Source: Hyaloscypha bicolor E (taxonomy: Eukaryota > Ascomycota > Leotiomycetes > Helotiales > Hyaloscyphaceae). From it: DNA of 64,000 nt. The stretch is from positions 1,364,001 to 1,428,000 of the forward strand of contig NW_020194691.1 in assembly GCF_002865645.1 (NCBI RefSeq), given 5' to 3'. This document shows positions 1-11,635 of the stretch, piece after piece. The notes under the pieces were generated by a model, which had not been told where the DNA came from, ran no database searches, and saw only the letters and a program-made list of their open reading frames with translations. The position numbers and the translations under genes were made by a program. Positions within the stretch are counted from its first letter, which is position 1. Each line of letters begins with the position of its first letter.

Positions 1-342
1 ACAACCTCCCCCGGCTCACCTTTGAAAGTCTTTTTCAGTTCAGCTTTCATTGCACATTGCACCCCTGAAATCAGCCTTGGGACATTGAGTTTGGCCAATG
101 TCGAGTCAATTTCACTTTCATCCTCAAGTGAATGGTTGTTTTCAACCTTTTGTTGCACATGGTCTCAATGTTCCAGAGTCTCCTGGTACAATGAGCTCTC
201 ATTTGAAATTTTCGCAGGCAATCCGGTTGCACATCGTGTACAGTTCATTGTACCAAATTCCTTTCGGAGATTGAGATTCATTCATTTCCATTTCCGCAAT
301 GCCAGAGATGAGCCTTATTCCAGCCCAGTCACGCCACGCTCA
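1..342. other. 3' flank of NOP12, no gene recognised
   Basis: This stretch lies downstream of the NOP12 stop codon. Short open frames exist on the plus strand but they are antisense continuations or lack any recognisable protein character. It probably holds the NOP12 3' UTR and part of a neighbouring intergenic region cut by the window edge. Confidence 0.5.
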
Positions 343-2263
343 TCACTTCGCCTTCTTCCCACCAGCTTTCTTCCACTCACTACCACGCTTGGCACCTCTT
401 GTCCTCGGCTTTCCCTTCTTCTTTCCGCCGCCACTGCCACCTAACTTTAGATCTCGCGGTTTGCCACTCTTAGAGCTAGCCCTATATCCCTCGAACACGA
501 TGCTTTCTGGAGTTCTCATTGCACCGGCAGCTCCTTTCGCTCCTTCCACTTTTCTACCCTCGCTAGTTCCCCGTTCTTCCCCCCCGTCACCCCGTTTTCC
601 AATTGTAGTCCCGTTCGCTCCACTCTTGAATTGCGCAGCTGCCGCTTTGCCAAGCAATTTGCTCGCACGACCTTTGAAAGAAGAGACCTCAGGGGCCACT
701 CTCGGGTTGTAGCCACCGAGTTGAGTCTTCTGACCTGGCTTGGCGTTCTTCGAAGGACCCGTGCGTGATGCAGATGCGAGGGCAGTCTTACGGACTGCTT
801 TGGCGCGGACAACACGCAAGACGCGGGGAAGCATGGGTGGGTACTTCTTCTCGTTGAAGAGGAGCGCTGCTTCTACCGCGTTTGGATCCTACATTTTGTT
901 AGCTTGACAAGCATGTTTGATATCGAGGGAACTGACCTCGAACTGCACATAAGCAAATCCTTTTCCGACCCTCGTCTTTTCGTCTCGGACTACACGCACA
1001 CTTTCAACAACCCCAGCTTTGCTGAATTGTCGCCACAGGCCTTCTTCGATATCTGAAGGGATCTTGGAGCGCTTCCGCTCATTTTCACCGCCTTGATCGA
1101 GAAGACTTTCATCATCTACGAACCCAAGATTTCCGACGAAGACACAGCGTCTGTGATCTGTTTTGGCGGGATGGGCCACCTCGTCAACACGTAGGTGTCG
1201 GTCCAGAACTACGGTTCCATTGAGGCGTTTGGCTGCTTCTCGTGCGGCATAAGCGGTGGAATAAACAACGTAGGCATTTGTGCTTTTCGTAGTTGCTGCC
1301 ATGAGATCCTTCTTTGCGAAGGCGGCTTTCTTTGGGAGGGCAGTAGCGTATGCTGTTGAGCGGAAACGGAGCGACTCGACTTTGTGTGGGGGTTTGCCTT
1401 CTGGAGGCGCAGGAAGAGAGGGAAGGAATGAGGCCATATGCGCGAGGAGCGTCTTTTTCGCGGATTTGGAGGAGATAGCGAGAGTTGAAACGTTGGCTAG
1501 AAAGACAGTTCGGTTTGCCTTCTCGACCTCGACGGCGTCTTTGCTTGGAGCCAGAGACTCGTGCAGAGGGACATCCAGTGGCGGTTCTCTTCCCGAGATG
1601 GGCCCCTTTTCTAATTCCCCTTCGTCGAGATCTTCCGATTCCTCTGACATATCCGGGTCTTGTTCGGCCATCAATCTCTGACGCTTCAGCCTCCTCTCAG
1701 TTCGACGTTCCTCTTCTTCTTTCTCATCCTCCTCTGCCAACTTCTGCATGTATTTCCCCTCCAAATCGTCCTCGACTGCCTTTCTCTTTCGTTTCCGTTC
1801 CGGCATTGAAGCTTCAATAATCTTGTCCAACGCTGGCTCCTCGTCCGAGTCGTTGGAGTCCTGCTCCGGCTCTTCATTTTCTGATAGATCTGCAATATCC
1901 ACATCCTCTAAGTCCTCATCCACACTACTCAATTCAACATCGTCTCCCGCATCGGAGCCAACACCCTCCTCAGATTCATCATCCGATTCTTCTCGAGGAA
2001 GTTCCTTCTTTGTAGGCGGAGGAGGGGCTTCGTATCGAGCCTTCGATGGTGCTTTTACTGGTCCAGCCTAGAGCAGCTATCAGCTTGTTTTCCAAATGGC
2101 TAATAGTAATATTTGCTGGAGGGGTACTTGCGCTCGAGGAAAAGAGCAGAGCTAGAGATGGATCAACAGCCTCTTCGTCTACCAAAATTAGCGTCTTGGC
2201 CTCCCCATTGCCATTGAGCGTCTGTTCTTCGTTCCTTGAGACTTTGCGACTTCGTTTTCCCAT
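343..2263 (-). CDS. NOP12: Nop12-like nucleolar RNA-binding protein
   Basis: Three exons read on the minus strand: 2263-2128, 2057-937 and 888-343 (1803 nt, 600 aa). The introns are about 70 and 48 nt, and the frame closes across both. The protein starts MGKRSRK, has a long acidic/Lys-rich N-terminal part, a first RRM from about residue 227 (RNP2 VFLANV) and a second from about 350 (RNP2 CVFVGNL, RNP1 KGFAYVQFE). The tail is Gly/Lys/Arg-rich. Nop12 is known in yeast as a nucleolar protein needed for 25S rRNA maturation; that role is inferred from the family. The acceptor of intron 1 is the least certain point: the nearer TAG is out of frame, so the CAG at 2058-2060 was chosen. The gene is divergent from the DEP1-like gene, with a 448-bp shared promoter. 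Confidence 0.9.
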
Positions 2264-2711
2264 TGTGAAAGGTGTTTGGGGAATAAACGTGGTCGGCTGC
2301 TTCCTCGTGTTGATTTTGTGAGCGAGTTTGAAAATCGATTTATTTTTAGCGCACGGACGGCGCAGTGGCAGAATCTTCACCGCCCTCGGTCGGGGAAGAG
2401 TGGAAAGCCAGCCTTTGGGTGAGGTTTGGTCACCAGGGATCTGGGGCAGCTTTGCTTCACCCACACAATCGCCCATCACTCTTACGATCCACCACCACGC
2501 TCGACTTCCTCTCAAAACTGCCTCACCAGCTTCTCTATGTGCCAGAGCATACTGCCAATCGAACGAGTTTGCTCTGACAACTGTTTTCCACCCACAAACC
2601 CCCATCGCGCACATCCCCCTCGTGACATAATTCGAACCTCTACACCGACACAGGGTTATGTGAGCACCACGGCAGATCCACACACGTTTGGGCTAGGATA
2701 TCATTGAGTGC
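2264..2711. promoter_or_regulatory. Shared divergent promoter NOP12/DEP1-like
   Basis: These 448 bp separate two divergent start codons, ATG at 2263 on the minus strand and at 2712 on the plus strand. Open frames inside it have no protein character. It must carry both promoters and 5' UTRs; no specific binding site is claimed. Confidence 0.6.
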
Positions 2712-5019
2712 ATGATGAGCGTTGAAATGGACCAAGCAGCAGACGCTATACTGCAGGCTGCCCGCGAGTCGGCTTCCTTGGACGAACTGAGCGATGTCGA
2801 GGTCGACGTGGACGGAGACGGATCAAGCAGCCTGAGCGACATTGAAGACAAAGATCCCGAACAGGATGAGGACGCAGAGGCATCCGAAGATCTCAGCAAC
2901 CTTTCCGACGAGGAGAACGATTCCGAGGCAGAAACAGAACGCCTCGAAGAATCGCCGAACAAATTTCGACCTCAGCAAGATGTTATTTTGAGCTCGCACA
3001 GCAACAATCAAATCTACGACCGAAGCCCAAGCAAGCTTCACAACCAAATAATACCCAACCACCAAGATGACGAGGAGGACGACGATCCATTGTCCGACGA
3101 CGATATTTCCATCAACGAATCCCCCGAATCGCCCAAAAGCTCCCCTCATGATGACCCCGAACCCGAACCTCCGACCGCGCCCACATCCTTGGAAGACTCT
3201 TCTGGAGATAACAAGAAGCTGCTATCCGTTATCGAAGCAGATACAAGAAAGCGCAAACGGTCAATCATGGCGGGCAGTGGGTTCGACGAAGATCTTGGAG
3301 AACCTTTGCGCAAGCGAACTGGCTCCGTCATGACCCCCGCAGACGAGGACGCGATTGAGGACGATATCAATCACGACGAGGAAGTAGACACGTCGAATCC
3401 GATCAGCGGAAATATATCTGGTGACGAAGGTGGGGCAGCTCACGAAGACGACCCCCCAGAAGAAGTTGAAGAACCCGTCGCAAATGACGAAAACGCCGCC
3501 GAAACACCTGATATTCCCGTATCGCCAATGAAGAGAGGCCGTAAGAAGAAAAAGAGTATCGCGAACGGCGTAGACATTCATGACAGGGATCCAGATGCCG
3601 CCGCTGGCGAGACTGCCGTCAATGGAGAGGACGAGGTTAGAAATGGCGAGGAAGACAATGCAGACAACGAGGGCGATGATGAGGCAGAAGCTGCTTTGAA
3701 GAATGAAGAAGAGCGTGAGTTTTTACTGCTGGGCTGAGTTTCTTGATCTCGTGTCGCTGACAGAAATTTACAGTTGAGAAGAAGAGAATTGCGCTGGAGC
3801 AATTGAGCGCCATAGAGAAGCAGTTTTCAACATTCAGAGACAGGTCAGTTTAGTCTTATGTTATAGTAGGCGCCACTAATCCTCTGGCAGGCTCTATGAG
3901 GAACGACTCGAGTCATTGAACCGCGAAGAAGCTATGCTTCGAGAAGAAAACCCTACACACCCCGAATATCTCGCAATGATGCAATGTATCGAGGCACGGA
4001 GAGAAGAGAGAATCCGGATAGCTAAAAAGATACGCGAGTATGAGATGCAAGCCTTGAAGAATTTCGCTGTGGCGCGAAGAAGCCAAATACTTGTCCAATT
4101 TCAACAAGAAGTGCGGGACATCCGGGAAAAGAATCTTGAACAGCTTGGAAAACAGTGGTATGAGATACAACACGACCGGAGGAGCTACGCAGGCAGTGTT
4201 CCAGACTATGCGTTGAAGTTCCCAACGCGACGGTCGCAGCAAATACAGAACCAGGTCGCATACAGCCACGAAGTTTCAATCCTTTCTGGCATTGCCAAGT
4301 ACGTCGGATTTCCAGCAGCTCCACCAATGGCCCAGGCGACAGCCGCAGAGCTCGAGGAAGACTTTGAGAAGATGGGAGTAAGTCAAGTGTTGATTTCGAT
4401 CCTGTGAACATAAGCTGACCTGCAATAGCGAACCAAACAAGCACAATTACAGCCGGCAGCGCTACCTCTTCAAGAGCTTGCTGCTCTTCGCTCTGCAGGT
4501 TCGACATCACGCTTTAAGCCGGCCGAGGAACAATTCATTGAGCAGACGCCTTGGGCAAACCCTCAACATCCTTCTCACGCACATCTGCTTCAACGGCAGA
4601 CCTCGGCTCAGCAGACACCCCGAACGACCAGCCCCTTTTCTCAGGTTCAAGTTCAGCCTAGACGGCATTCACATCAACACGGTTCTGGTGTGCCAATATC
4701 AGGCACATTTTCCAATACTTCTTCAGCTTTACTCCACCATTCCAATGGCGTTACAATGTCGGGCGGTCGCATTTCCCCACACAATCAGAATCCCTTCGGA
4801 AACTCCACTCTCTCTCACACCATCGCGCCCTCTCCGTTAGGCAGCCGACAGACATCATTATCTCCTCAACAGAACCGAATTCCACCGCCGCTACCTGACC
4901 AAGCACCAAAGAGCAACGGGAATCAGCACTCGCCTCCTCTTGGAATGTCAGAAATTCCTCGTGACTTTCCACACGAGGTGAGGCGTGAGCAGCCAGCAGC
5001 AATGATGACTCGATTTTGA
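2712..5019 (+). CDS. DEP1: Sds3/Dep1-like subunit of the Rpd3L histone deacetylase complex
   Basis: Four exons: 2712-3714, 3774-3843, 3891-4377 and 4429-5019 (2151 nt, 716 aa). All three introns are GT-AG and in phase. Residues 1-334 are highly acidic and low-complexity. From about 335 to 520 there is the Sds3-like region (LEKKRIALEQLSAIEKQF, then ERLESLNREEAML, ending with VGFPAAPPM), which is helical and Glu/Arg-rich. The C-terminal 195 residues are Ser/Pro/Gln-rich and probably disordered. Sds3 and Dep1 are structural subunits that hold the Rpd3 deacetylase in the large corepressor complex, so a nuclear role in gene repression is inferred. Sds3 and Dep1 are related families; DEP1 is preferred because fungal Dep1 proteins share the acidic N-terminus, but SDS3 is not excluded. 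A second in-frame ATG follows at 2715. Confidence 0.82.
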
Positions 5020-5371
5020 CGAAGTTTATACGATCACGACGGCGAACATATGGTGAAGGCGTTTATGACTGACGGCATCTGCATTGTCTGGAGTAATAAA
5101 GGATGGGATTTTATGGCCTTCTGTACAGACAGATGCATCCCATTGAGGGAGGTTTTTCCGGCGCAGATTTGCAATTCCACCTGGAACTGTATACTATGTA
5201 GAGTCTACAATCGAAGACCATACTCCAATATCATTGCTCGCCTTGTGATAAACGCCTCTTCCATGCTAACGTTGATGTGGAATGTACACAGTGCCTTTAG
5301 CTCATACATATTCTTCCTTGTGAAGAATCCACTCATTTTACCTCCCCCGAATCATACAACCACTCATCATT
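5020..5371. other. Convergent 3' region DEP1-like/COA3
   Basis: This gap between two convergent genes holds their 3' UTRs. A plus-strand open frame of 132 codons at 5050-5448 runs through it, but it overlaps the last COA3 exon antisense and resembles no known protein, so it is not called. Confidence 0.5.
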
Positions 5372-5736
5372 CTATTTCATTGCCGCTGAACTCGCGATTG
5401 TGCTTGCTCCTGGCTGTGGTGATTGTACCGGAGCATCGGGGACTTTGACGTCTTCGAAATCATCTTGAGAAACCGCTCTGATTGTGAACCAATCTACCAA
5501 AACGAATTAGTATTGTAGTTGGTCGAAGATCGTTATTTTACGCACAAACCCCTATGCAGAATCCGAAGAGACCAAGGCCAGTTGCGGCGTTCTTGATGAG
5601 ATATGGTCTTCGAGCTCGGATGAGGGCTGCGGACTGCTTGTAATGCTTGTCATAATACGATGATCGCGGTATGCTGTTGGTCTCATCAGCAAGGCAATTG
5701 ATTGGAACAACGGCTGCACGAAACTTACACCGGCAT
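5372..5736 (-). CDS. COA3: Cytochrome c oxidase assembly factor 3
   Basis: A small gene hidden by introns. Exon 1 is only 8 nt (5736-5729, Met-Pro plus two bases). Exon 2 is 5673-5546 and exon 3 is 5493-5372 (258 nt, 85 aa). Introns are 55 and 52 nt with donors GTAAGT and GTGCGT, and the frame closes. The product reads MPVIPRSSYYDKHYK, then IRARRPYL, one hydrophobic segment (about residues 33-52, ending VYWFTIRAV) and SQDDFEDVKVPDAP. This is the fungal Coa3 pattern, with N-terminus, single membrane span and acidic C-terminus all in order. Coa3 is an inner-membrane mitochondrial protein that regulates Cox1 synthesis and assembly. The length matches the family (about 80-90 aa). The gene is divergent from PTA1 (372 bp between starts). 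Confidence 0.9.
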
Positions 5737-6108
5737 CTTGATTGCTGTGGAAATTATTCAGAGAAGTTCGTTGCATTCACCCGCCACATTTGGAAAGCTC
5801 ATCAATGTTGCCGCCTCATACTTCAGGCACTCTAGCATAAACTCTAAATCCTGGCTGCCTTCAAGTTGACCTCACTTTCGCGATAGAAAGCAAGTCGCGT
5901 CAAAGGGAAACTCTATCAAAGACACCCACCTACTTTCCTTCACCCAACTTCTACAACAACAGGATGAGCAGAAGCCTTCGGCCTTGAATTCCGAAAGATC
6001 TGCGACCAGATAATTAATTCCATTGCCTCTCACATGCAGCTCCAGCAGGTCCTCGTAGAGCTCCCCATCCGTCGCAGCTTCTGTTGAACCTTGAAAAAGC
6101 CACCCACA
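5737..6108. promoter_or_regulatory. Shared divergent promoter COA3/PTA1
   Basis: These 372 bp lie between the COA3 start (5736, minus) and the PTA1 start (6109, plus). Antisense open frames here have no recognisable product. It is pyrimidine-rich near 5930-5960, as often seen close to fungal transcription starts. Confidence 0.55.
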
Positions 6109-8685
6109 ATGACTTCGCCTGCGCTCTCGGTCGAGCAACAGATAAAGCAACTCGACGATGCGAGGAAGCTGGTCCTGAGTGATGCAAACTACTACCCGCA
6201 AATCATACAAGGCATTCTGCCGATTGTAGCTCCGCCTGCGAGAGTCGAGCTCAGGAGATGGGTTGCGGAGTTCCTGGCCGAGACGTTTGCCAGTCCGAGT
6301 ATTGCGCTGAGTCAGAAGGAGACACTGAGCTTGATTGTTTTGGAGACACTCAGGGCTTTGATTGAGAATCCGAGCGAGGATGCGGCGGTTGTGAAGAGTG
6401 TGGTGCAGACGGCGGCCAGTGTATATCCCTTGGTCTTTAGGTGGATGTAAGTTATCCCTATTCCTCTGCTACATGCCATCTAGCCTTGAGCCCATCTATG
6501 ATATCTATTTCCGAGATGCGATTAGAGTGCTTGGGATTACTGGCTGGTTGTGATGGTGGGTATCAAATGGGATCTGACATGCATGCGTGAATAGTATCAA
6601 CAACCCATATGATACCCTGACCTGGGAACGGATGCTTGCGATCAAGTCGAGGATATTTCGGATATGGGATAGTGCTGCTCCTGGTGTACGAATATGCTGC
6701 ATCAAGTTTGCCCAGCGGGTTGTGTTAGTCCAAACGAAAGGCCCTGATTCTGATCCAAGGGTAAGGTATTCTCTGAATGCGGCTTGATATTAGTACTGAC
6801 GGGCACTTTTGCAGCGCGGTGATCCACTCGAGGTTTCTCTCTCTATGGTACCACCAGATCACAAACTTATACCCCCGAAGAGCCTTGAAGCAGAAGCCTC
6901 GGGATTACTGGACAGAATGTTGGCAGTCTTTCAAGAAAACATCAGGTTCGTACCATATTGCTCCTTCTGTTACAACTAACTAACAGGACTAGCGATGCTG
7001 TGCTTGTTGATGCCACTTTAAACTCCCTCTCCATTCTAATCCGTGCCCGGCCCCATATTGCCAACAAGATCTTGAATGTTATCATGAATTTCAACCCCTT
7101 GAAGCAAGCCAACTCCCCCATGACACCCAAACTTCGCGTGATGGTCAAATCTATGGAAAAGACTACGCGATCATTGCTTGTACACATCTTGAAGCGGTTT
7201 GTCTGTCCCAATTCATGTAACAATGAAGTGCTGACCGATTTAGGGACCCACAAAACCCCCTGGGACCACGCATCCAACAGTACGTCGAACGAATGATGAG
7301 ATCAAGAGCAGATATCTTTGATGAAGCAAGTCGAAAACGGGGACCTCCAGAGCCTACAGATGGTCTGGATCCGGCGAAACGACAAAAGCTTGGAGCCCAA
7401 GTGGCAAATGCAGCACCGAAGTTCTACGTTCCTCCTATGACGCCGGGCCCTCATTCTATTGCGGAGCTCTTTACTGTAACGGGCGACGAAGCACTGAAGG
7501 CCTTTGATGTATCAATGTTGTCAGAAAACTTGGTTGTCAAGATTGGCATCACGATCTTGCAAAGAATAGATGCGGATACTCTGAATCAAGCAATTGATGT
7601 GTGTATTGCTAGGCCCCTCTGGATGTATGAAGCTAATTTTGCGCAGGGCATACGTCAACGATACAAATCATTAGGGGCTTCGCAGCCAGAACTCCTGAAT
7701 CCTGAAACTGCACCTCTAGGTGTGGACGAGGACGATGATGATTACGAACCTGATTTCTCCACGGCAGAAACCGAGGAGCAAATCCTGAACAAACTTGACC
7801 TCATTTCTCCTGAAGTGGAGAAGGTATCTGCTCCAAATATGGCATTAGGGCACTTCACCCTCCCACAACCGCCACCCTTAACCAACTCACAAGCCGCCGA
7901 AGTTGGGCAAGGAACAGTATCAAGAGTATTCGGTGTTATGCAAACATTGGAAGAGAAGATCAAGAAGACAAAAGGAGGCATTAACAGGTTGGCAGCCAGC
8001 TCGTTTGACAGAGATGCCTGGATCACCATCCTCACCCGACTAGCAACACGTACCTGCACCGGCCTTGAAGGCGCAGAGGAGGAGATCAAAGCTGAACCGA
8101 GCGAATCAGAGCAACAGTCTCTCGCCAACATGATCCGCGAATCACTTTTCCTGTACATCCTAGAAGATTTCCGAAAACGGATCGATATTGCCATTGCATG
8201 GCTGTGCGAGGAATGGTATAACGACAAAGTCCAAATGAAAGTCAGCGGAAATGTCGTCTTGCATTATGAGAAATGGGTTCTCAAGATCATGGATGGCATG
8301 CTACCATATCTCGATGCGTCGGACAGGAATGTCTTGGTGAGATTCGTTAGCGAGATTCCTGGTTTGAGCCCGGAAGTTCTGGGGAGGTTGAAGGGACTGT
8401 GCAGAGACCCGGCTACCGTTACGATCGCGTTAACGAGTCTTCTATTTCTGACAATGCAGAAGCCGCCGGCGAAGAAAATGGTGTTGGGTGTGGTGGAGGA
8501 GATTTGGGATACTTGTAAGCTCATCCCCACTTCTCTTCTTGATCGGGTACTGATAACGTAAAGATGAGGATGCGAGGCCCTTCACATTGAAGCTCTTCGT
8601 GAAATATATTCCAGGGTTAGGAGAAAGGGGAAAAGTTGAAGATGACGAGAAGAGGACCAATGGCATGGAGGCTATTGCTGCATGA
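6109..8685 (+). CDS. PTA1: Pta1/symplekin, mRNA cleavage and polyadenylation scaffold
   Basis: Six exons: 6109-6446, 6595-6760, 6815-6945, 6993-7196, 7244-8514 and 8564-8685 (2232 nt, 743 aa), all in phase. The protein opens MTSPALSVEQQIKQLDDARK and runs through helical HEAT-type repeats. Recognisable symplekin stretches are NNPYDTLTWERM, EAEASGLLDRMLAVFQEN and DATLNSLSILIRARP. An acidic linker near residue 430 and a helical C-terminal region with a WLCEEWYND motif follow. Symplekin/Pta1 is the scaffold of the cleavage and polyadenylation factor and binds the Ssu72 phosphatase; function is by family. For exon 4 a second acceptor (CAG ending at 6986) would add two residues in frame. The start was chosen because the codon at 6091 used by a longer frame is TTG, not ATG. 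Confidence 0.92.
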
Positions 8686-10220
8686 GCTTGACAATGCGAT
8701 TCAGTTCTGGGGATGGATATGATAAACTTGATGTGTACTTTAGCTTGGAAGCATGAGCATTCATTGGGTGGCGCATTGGGGTTTATCATGGTGCTTATGC
8801 GGGCAGGCAAAAGTTCTTTTGATGCTTGGTGGCTGCATTGGCTGGAGAGACGATACGATTTGTATTAGTGGACGAAAGAGATGCATCAAGACACCAGCAG
8901 GAATAAACGAGAACATTCTTGCGAATCAGCTAAGCTCTGCAATGGCGTGGAGACTAAAAAACTCCTTCAGAAAAGATGCAAACTGTGGATCTACTCCTGT
9001 TTTTTTCTACGACCCAGATACAAGAATCACGTGATACCAAAATGAAAAGGGGTTGGCTAGCGGGGATTCCCCAAGTATCACCATGTCTTGATCGCCAGGA
9101 AGCATGGAGGAGTTCATGCATCGATATGACCAAGCTTAAGGTTTTCTAATCTCCCCGGCTTCATGGATCACCAGGCCTGTGAGAGTGCCTCCCATTGCTT
9201 CGGACCGATCTTCAGCTGGGAAATACCCGTCTGCCGTCCTGCTCTCAGGAAGGAGGGGACTTGTTGCAAAACTACCCTTAACTTTAAAAAGGATGTGTAG
9301 ACACTTCCCTCATTGGACTAGAAACTGTGAGGAGGTCTGGTCCTGTTGTAAGTTCTCTTATTCTCCAATGGGTGTTGTGATTGGTGTAGCACGGGGAAGG
9401 ATGCCCTGAAGAAAAACCCAATTGGTGGAAAGGCAGCAAATAACAATAGCGATGTGACTTTATGGAAATAAAGGACTCGATGACAGCAAAAGCAAATCTT
9501 AAAAGCACTCGAGCTGATTCGATCAAAAGTAGCTCAACAATCCCAACTTTGAGAGGCCTAATATCTGACACAAGGAATGGGCCTGAAGAAGTGGCCTTTC
9601 CAATCATCGGAAGCTTGCAGCAGCGAATAAGGCTGGATGGAAACGAAACAGAGGTTTGCGGTTTCATGATGATCTGATGCTTTGCATCAGTGGGAAGCCG
9701 TGTGCCCCTGCATGAAGGGGATTTTGCCATTCTGCAGGGGCTCGCGAGTTACAGGACAGGCTTTCTGCCGGCTACCTTAGCCTCGTTGATTGGGGGACGC
9801 CGCTCCCGCCTTCAGCAGACGCGACCAGTGTGGATGCGGACCTCGACATCTAAAACATACAGAATACTCGAAGTACCTGCTACGCAACCACCAAGCAGAG
9901 TTATCACCTGGCTTACTTGCGGGCTCCGCTATTGACGACTTGCTTACCACCTAGGGCTTATTGATCCAACAACAGTTGCCATTCTGGAAACACCAGCGGT
10001 GGATATCATCTTGCATTGATTACTTTGAAGGGAGACAACATTGCGGTTACGGATACTCCGGGGGACAACAATGAGCGATGACCGCTCGAGATCCTCGCCC
10101 TCTACCGGATACATCATTGCAGCGGGACATCCGGATTCTCGCTGACTCTGCTGGTAAATTATCCCCCTTCCTTTGTCCCATGTTCCGTCACTCGGTTATT
10201 GTGAGATTTGACGCATCACC
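8686..10220. other. Intergenic, 1.5 kb, no gene recognised
   Basis: This holds the PTA1 3' UTR and the promoter side of the SHE3-like gene. Several open frames of 60-150 codons occur on both strands; none has a recognisable motif, a good exon structure or matching codon phase across plausible introns. No tRNA or tandem repeat was seen. Confidence 0.5.
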
Positions 10221-11635
10221 ATGGCACAAGGTAGCAGAGGTTATGTGTTGCGGACACTGACTCCTTACTTCCTCTCACATATCCCCAGATATCTTGTTTC
10301 AAAGTGGGAATGGGCAATGACTGACATGATCTACGAACCCCAGATTTCCCATCTCACGAACCTCTTAATATTGATACAATCAATGCGTCTGCGCCCACAC
10401 GGACCCTCTCTCCTGTCTCTTCGCACGCCATGAACACCTTGAACGGCGGCGCAAATCCGAGCAACCAGAGCAGTCCTTCCAATAATTCCCCATCCTTCTC
10501 GAAGACTCCAAACGGCTCTATCAGATCAGTGCCGGTAGATACCCTGCACAACGACACACCCACCACTGCCTCGACGCCGGACGAAGCCACAAGGCGAGTG
10601 CAGAGCAAGAGCGACCAAACCGCGATGCCTCACTCCACGAAGACCCTCATATCAACCTCACAACCGCCGCTCACACGCCAGAACTCCAACCTTGTCGTTG
10701 GCAACGGGCTGATAAGGAAGCTGTCAGCCGAGTTTGGGCCGACTCGAACAATACCAATCAGCATCAACACTCCTTCCAATCTGAATTCAAGTAATTCGAA
10801 CTCGAACTTCCCGCACGCGCCGTCAGAGGAGGCCAACGGGACCACGAGCACTGGTCCGGGAGGATCTACACAATGGAGCTCTGCAGTCGGACGGGCAAAT
10901 CTTGGAAAGTCGGGCCGAGTGATCGAGCGCCTGATGGGCGAAAACGACATGTTGAAGCGGGATCTCAATATCGAGCGTTTAAGGGCGGAGGAGTCGCGGC
11001 AGGCGGTCAAGATGGCGGAGGGGAAGATGGAGGCCCTGACCGCGGAGTACGATGGGAAGTTGCATGATGCCGCTATCAATAAGACGCTGTTGAAGAGGAG
11101 GGAAAGGCAGCTCACTGATTTGAAGGCGCAGATTGAGGGGGAGAGGCAGAGGGCTGATACGGCAGTGGACAGGGAAAGGACATGGAGGGATGAGTTGGAA
11201 CGGGTGCAGGAGGAGTGTAAAGAGAAAGTGGAAGAGGCGCAGACGTTTTCTATGTTGATGGAGGGGAGGAATAAAGCAATGACAAGCCATTGGAAAGATC
11301 AGGGCGTGGAAGTCGATAGCACGGTCACCAAGCTCAGCAAAGAAATCGCGAGTATTGTCGAGGAGAGGCGGAACGATGATCGCAAGATGAACATGCTGCA
11401 AGGATTGTGCGATCAACAGGCCAAGTTACTGGGCTCGTTAGAAAGGGAGAAGCAGGACATTCAGATGGCGTTTGAGAGTTATAAGAGGGAGCAAGAGGAG
11501 TCGTTACAGGGGATCAAAGAGCGTGCGAGGCAGCAGGAGGACGCGAATGAGGCGGCGCTGCTGGAGACGCAGAGAGTGCTGGGAGAGTTGAAATGGGCGC
11601 TCGCTGTGAAGAAGAATGTCAAGGGCGCGCAATAA
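10221..11635 (+). CDS. She3-like coiled-coil protein
   Basis: Proposed exons are 10221-10230 (10 nt, start in good context caccATGG) and 10344-11635 (1302 nt, 433 aa). Intron 10231-10343 restores the frame and adds 36 residues before the ATG at 10430, which is the fallback start of a single-exon 401-aa form. Residues about 1-190 are Ser/Asn/Pro/Thr-rich. From about 190 a long coiled coil runs to near the end (ENDMLKRDLNIERLRAEESR, TLLKRRERQLTDLKAQIEGE, RKMNMLQGLCDQQAKLLGSL). The short basic tail is ALAVKKNVKGAQ. The layout fits the fungal family named after yeast She3, the adaptor linking mRNA-binding She2 to a class V myosin. In filamentous fungi the function is not established by the name. 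Long coiled coils are easily misassigned, so the function is held at moderate confidence; the gene itself is firm. Confidence 0.7.

Noticed and set aside
343..815. Long overlapping frames on both strands over the NOP12 end
   Set aside because: They are shadows of the Lys/Arg/Gly-rich NOP12 tail; only the minus-strand frame continues in phase across an intron into the RRM exon.
5050..5448. 132-codon plus-strand open frame
   Set aside because: It overlaps the final COA3 exon antisense, lies in the 3' region of the DEP1-like gene and has no recognisable motif.
8686..10220. Several 60-150 codon frames between PTA1 and the SHE3-like gene
   Set aside because: None shows domain motifs or consistent splice-linked continuation, and frames on opposite strands overlap each other.
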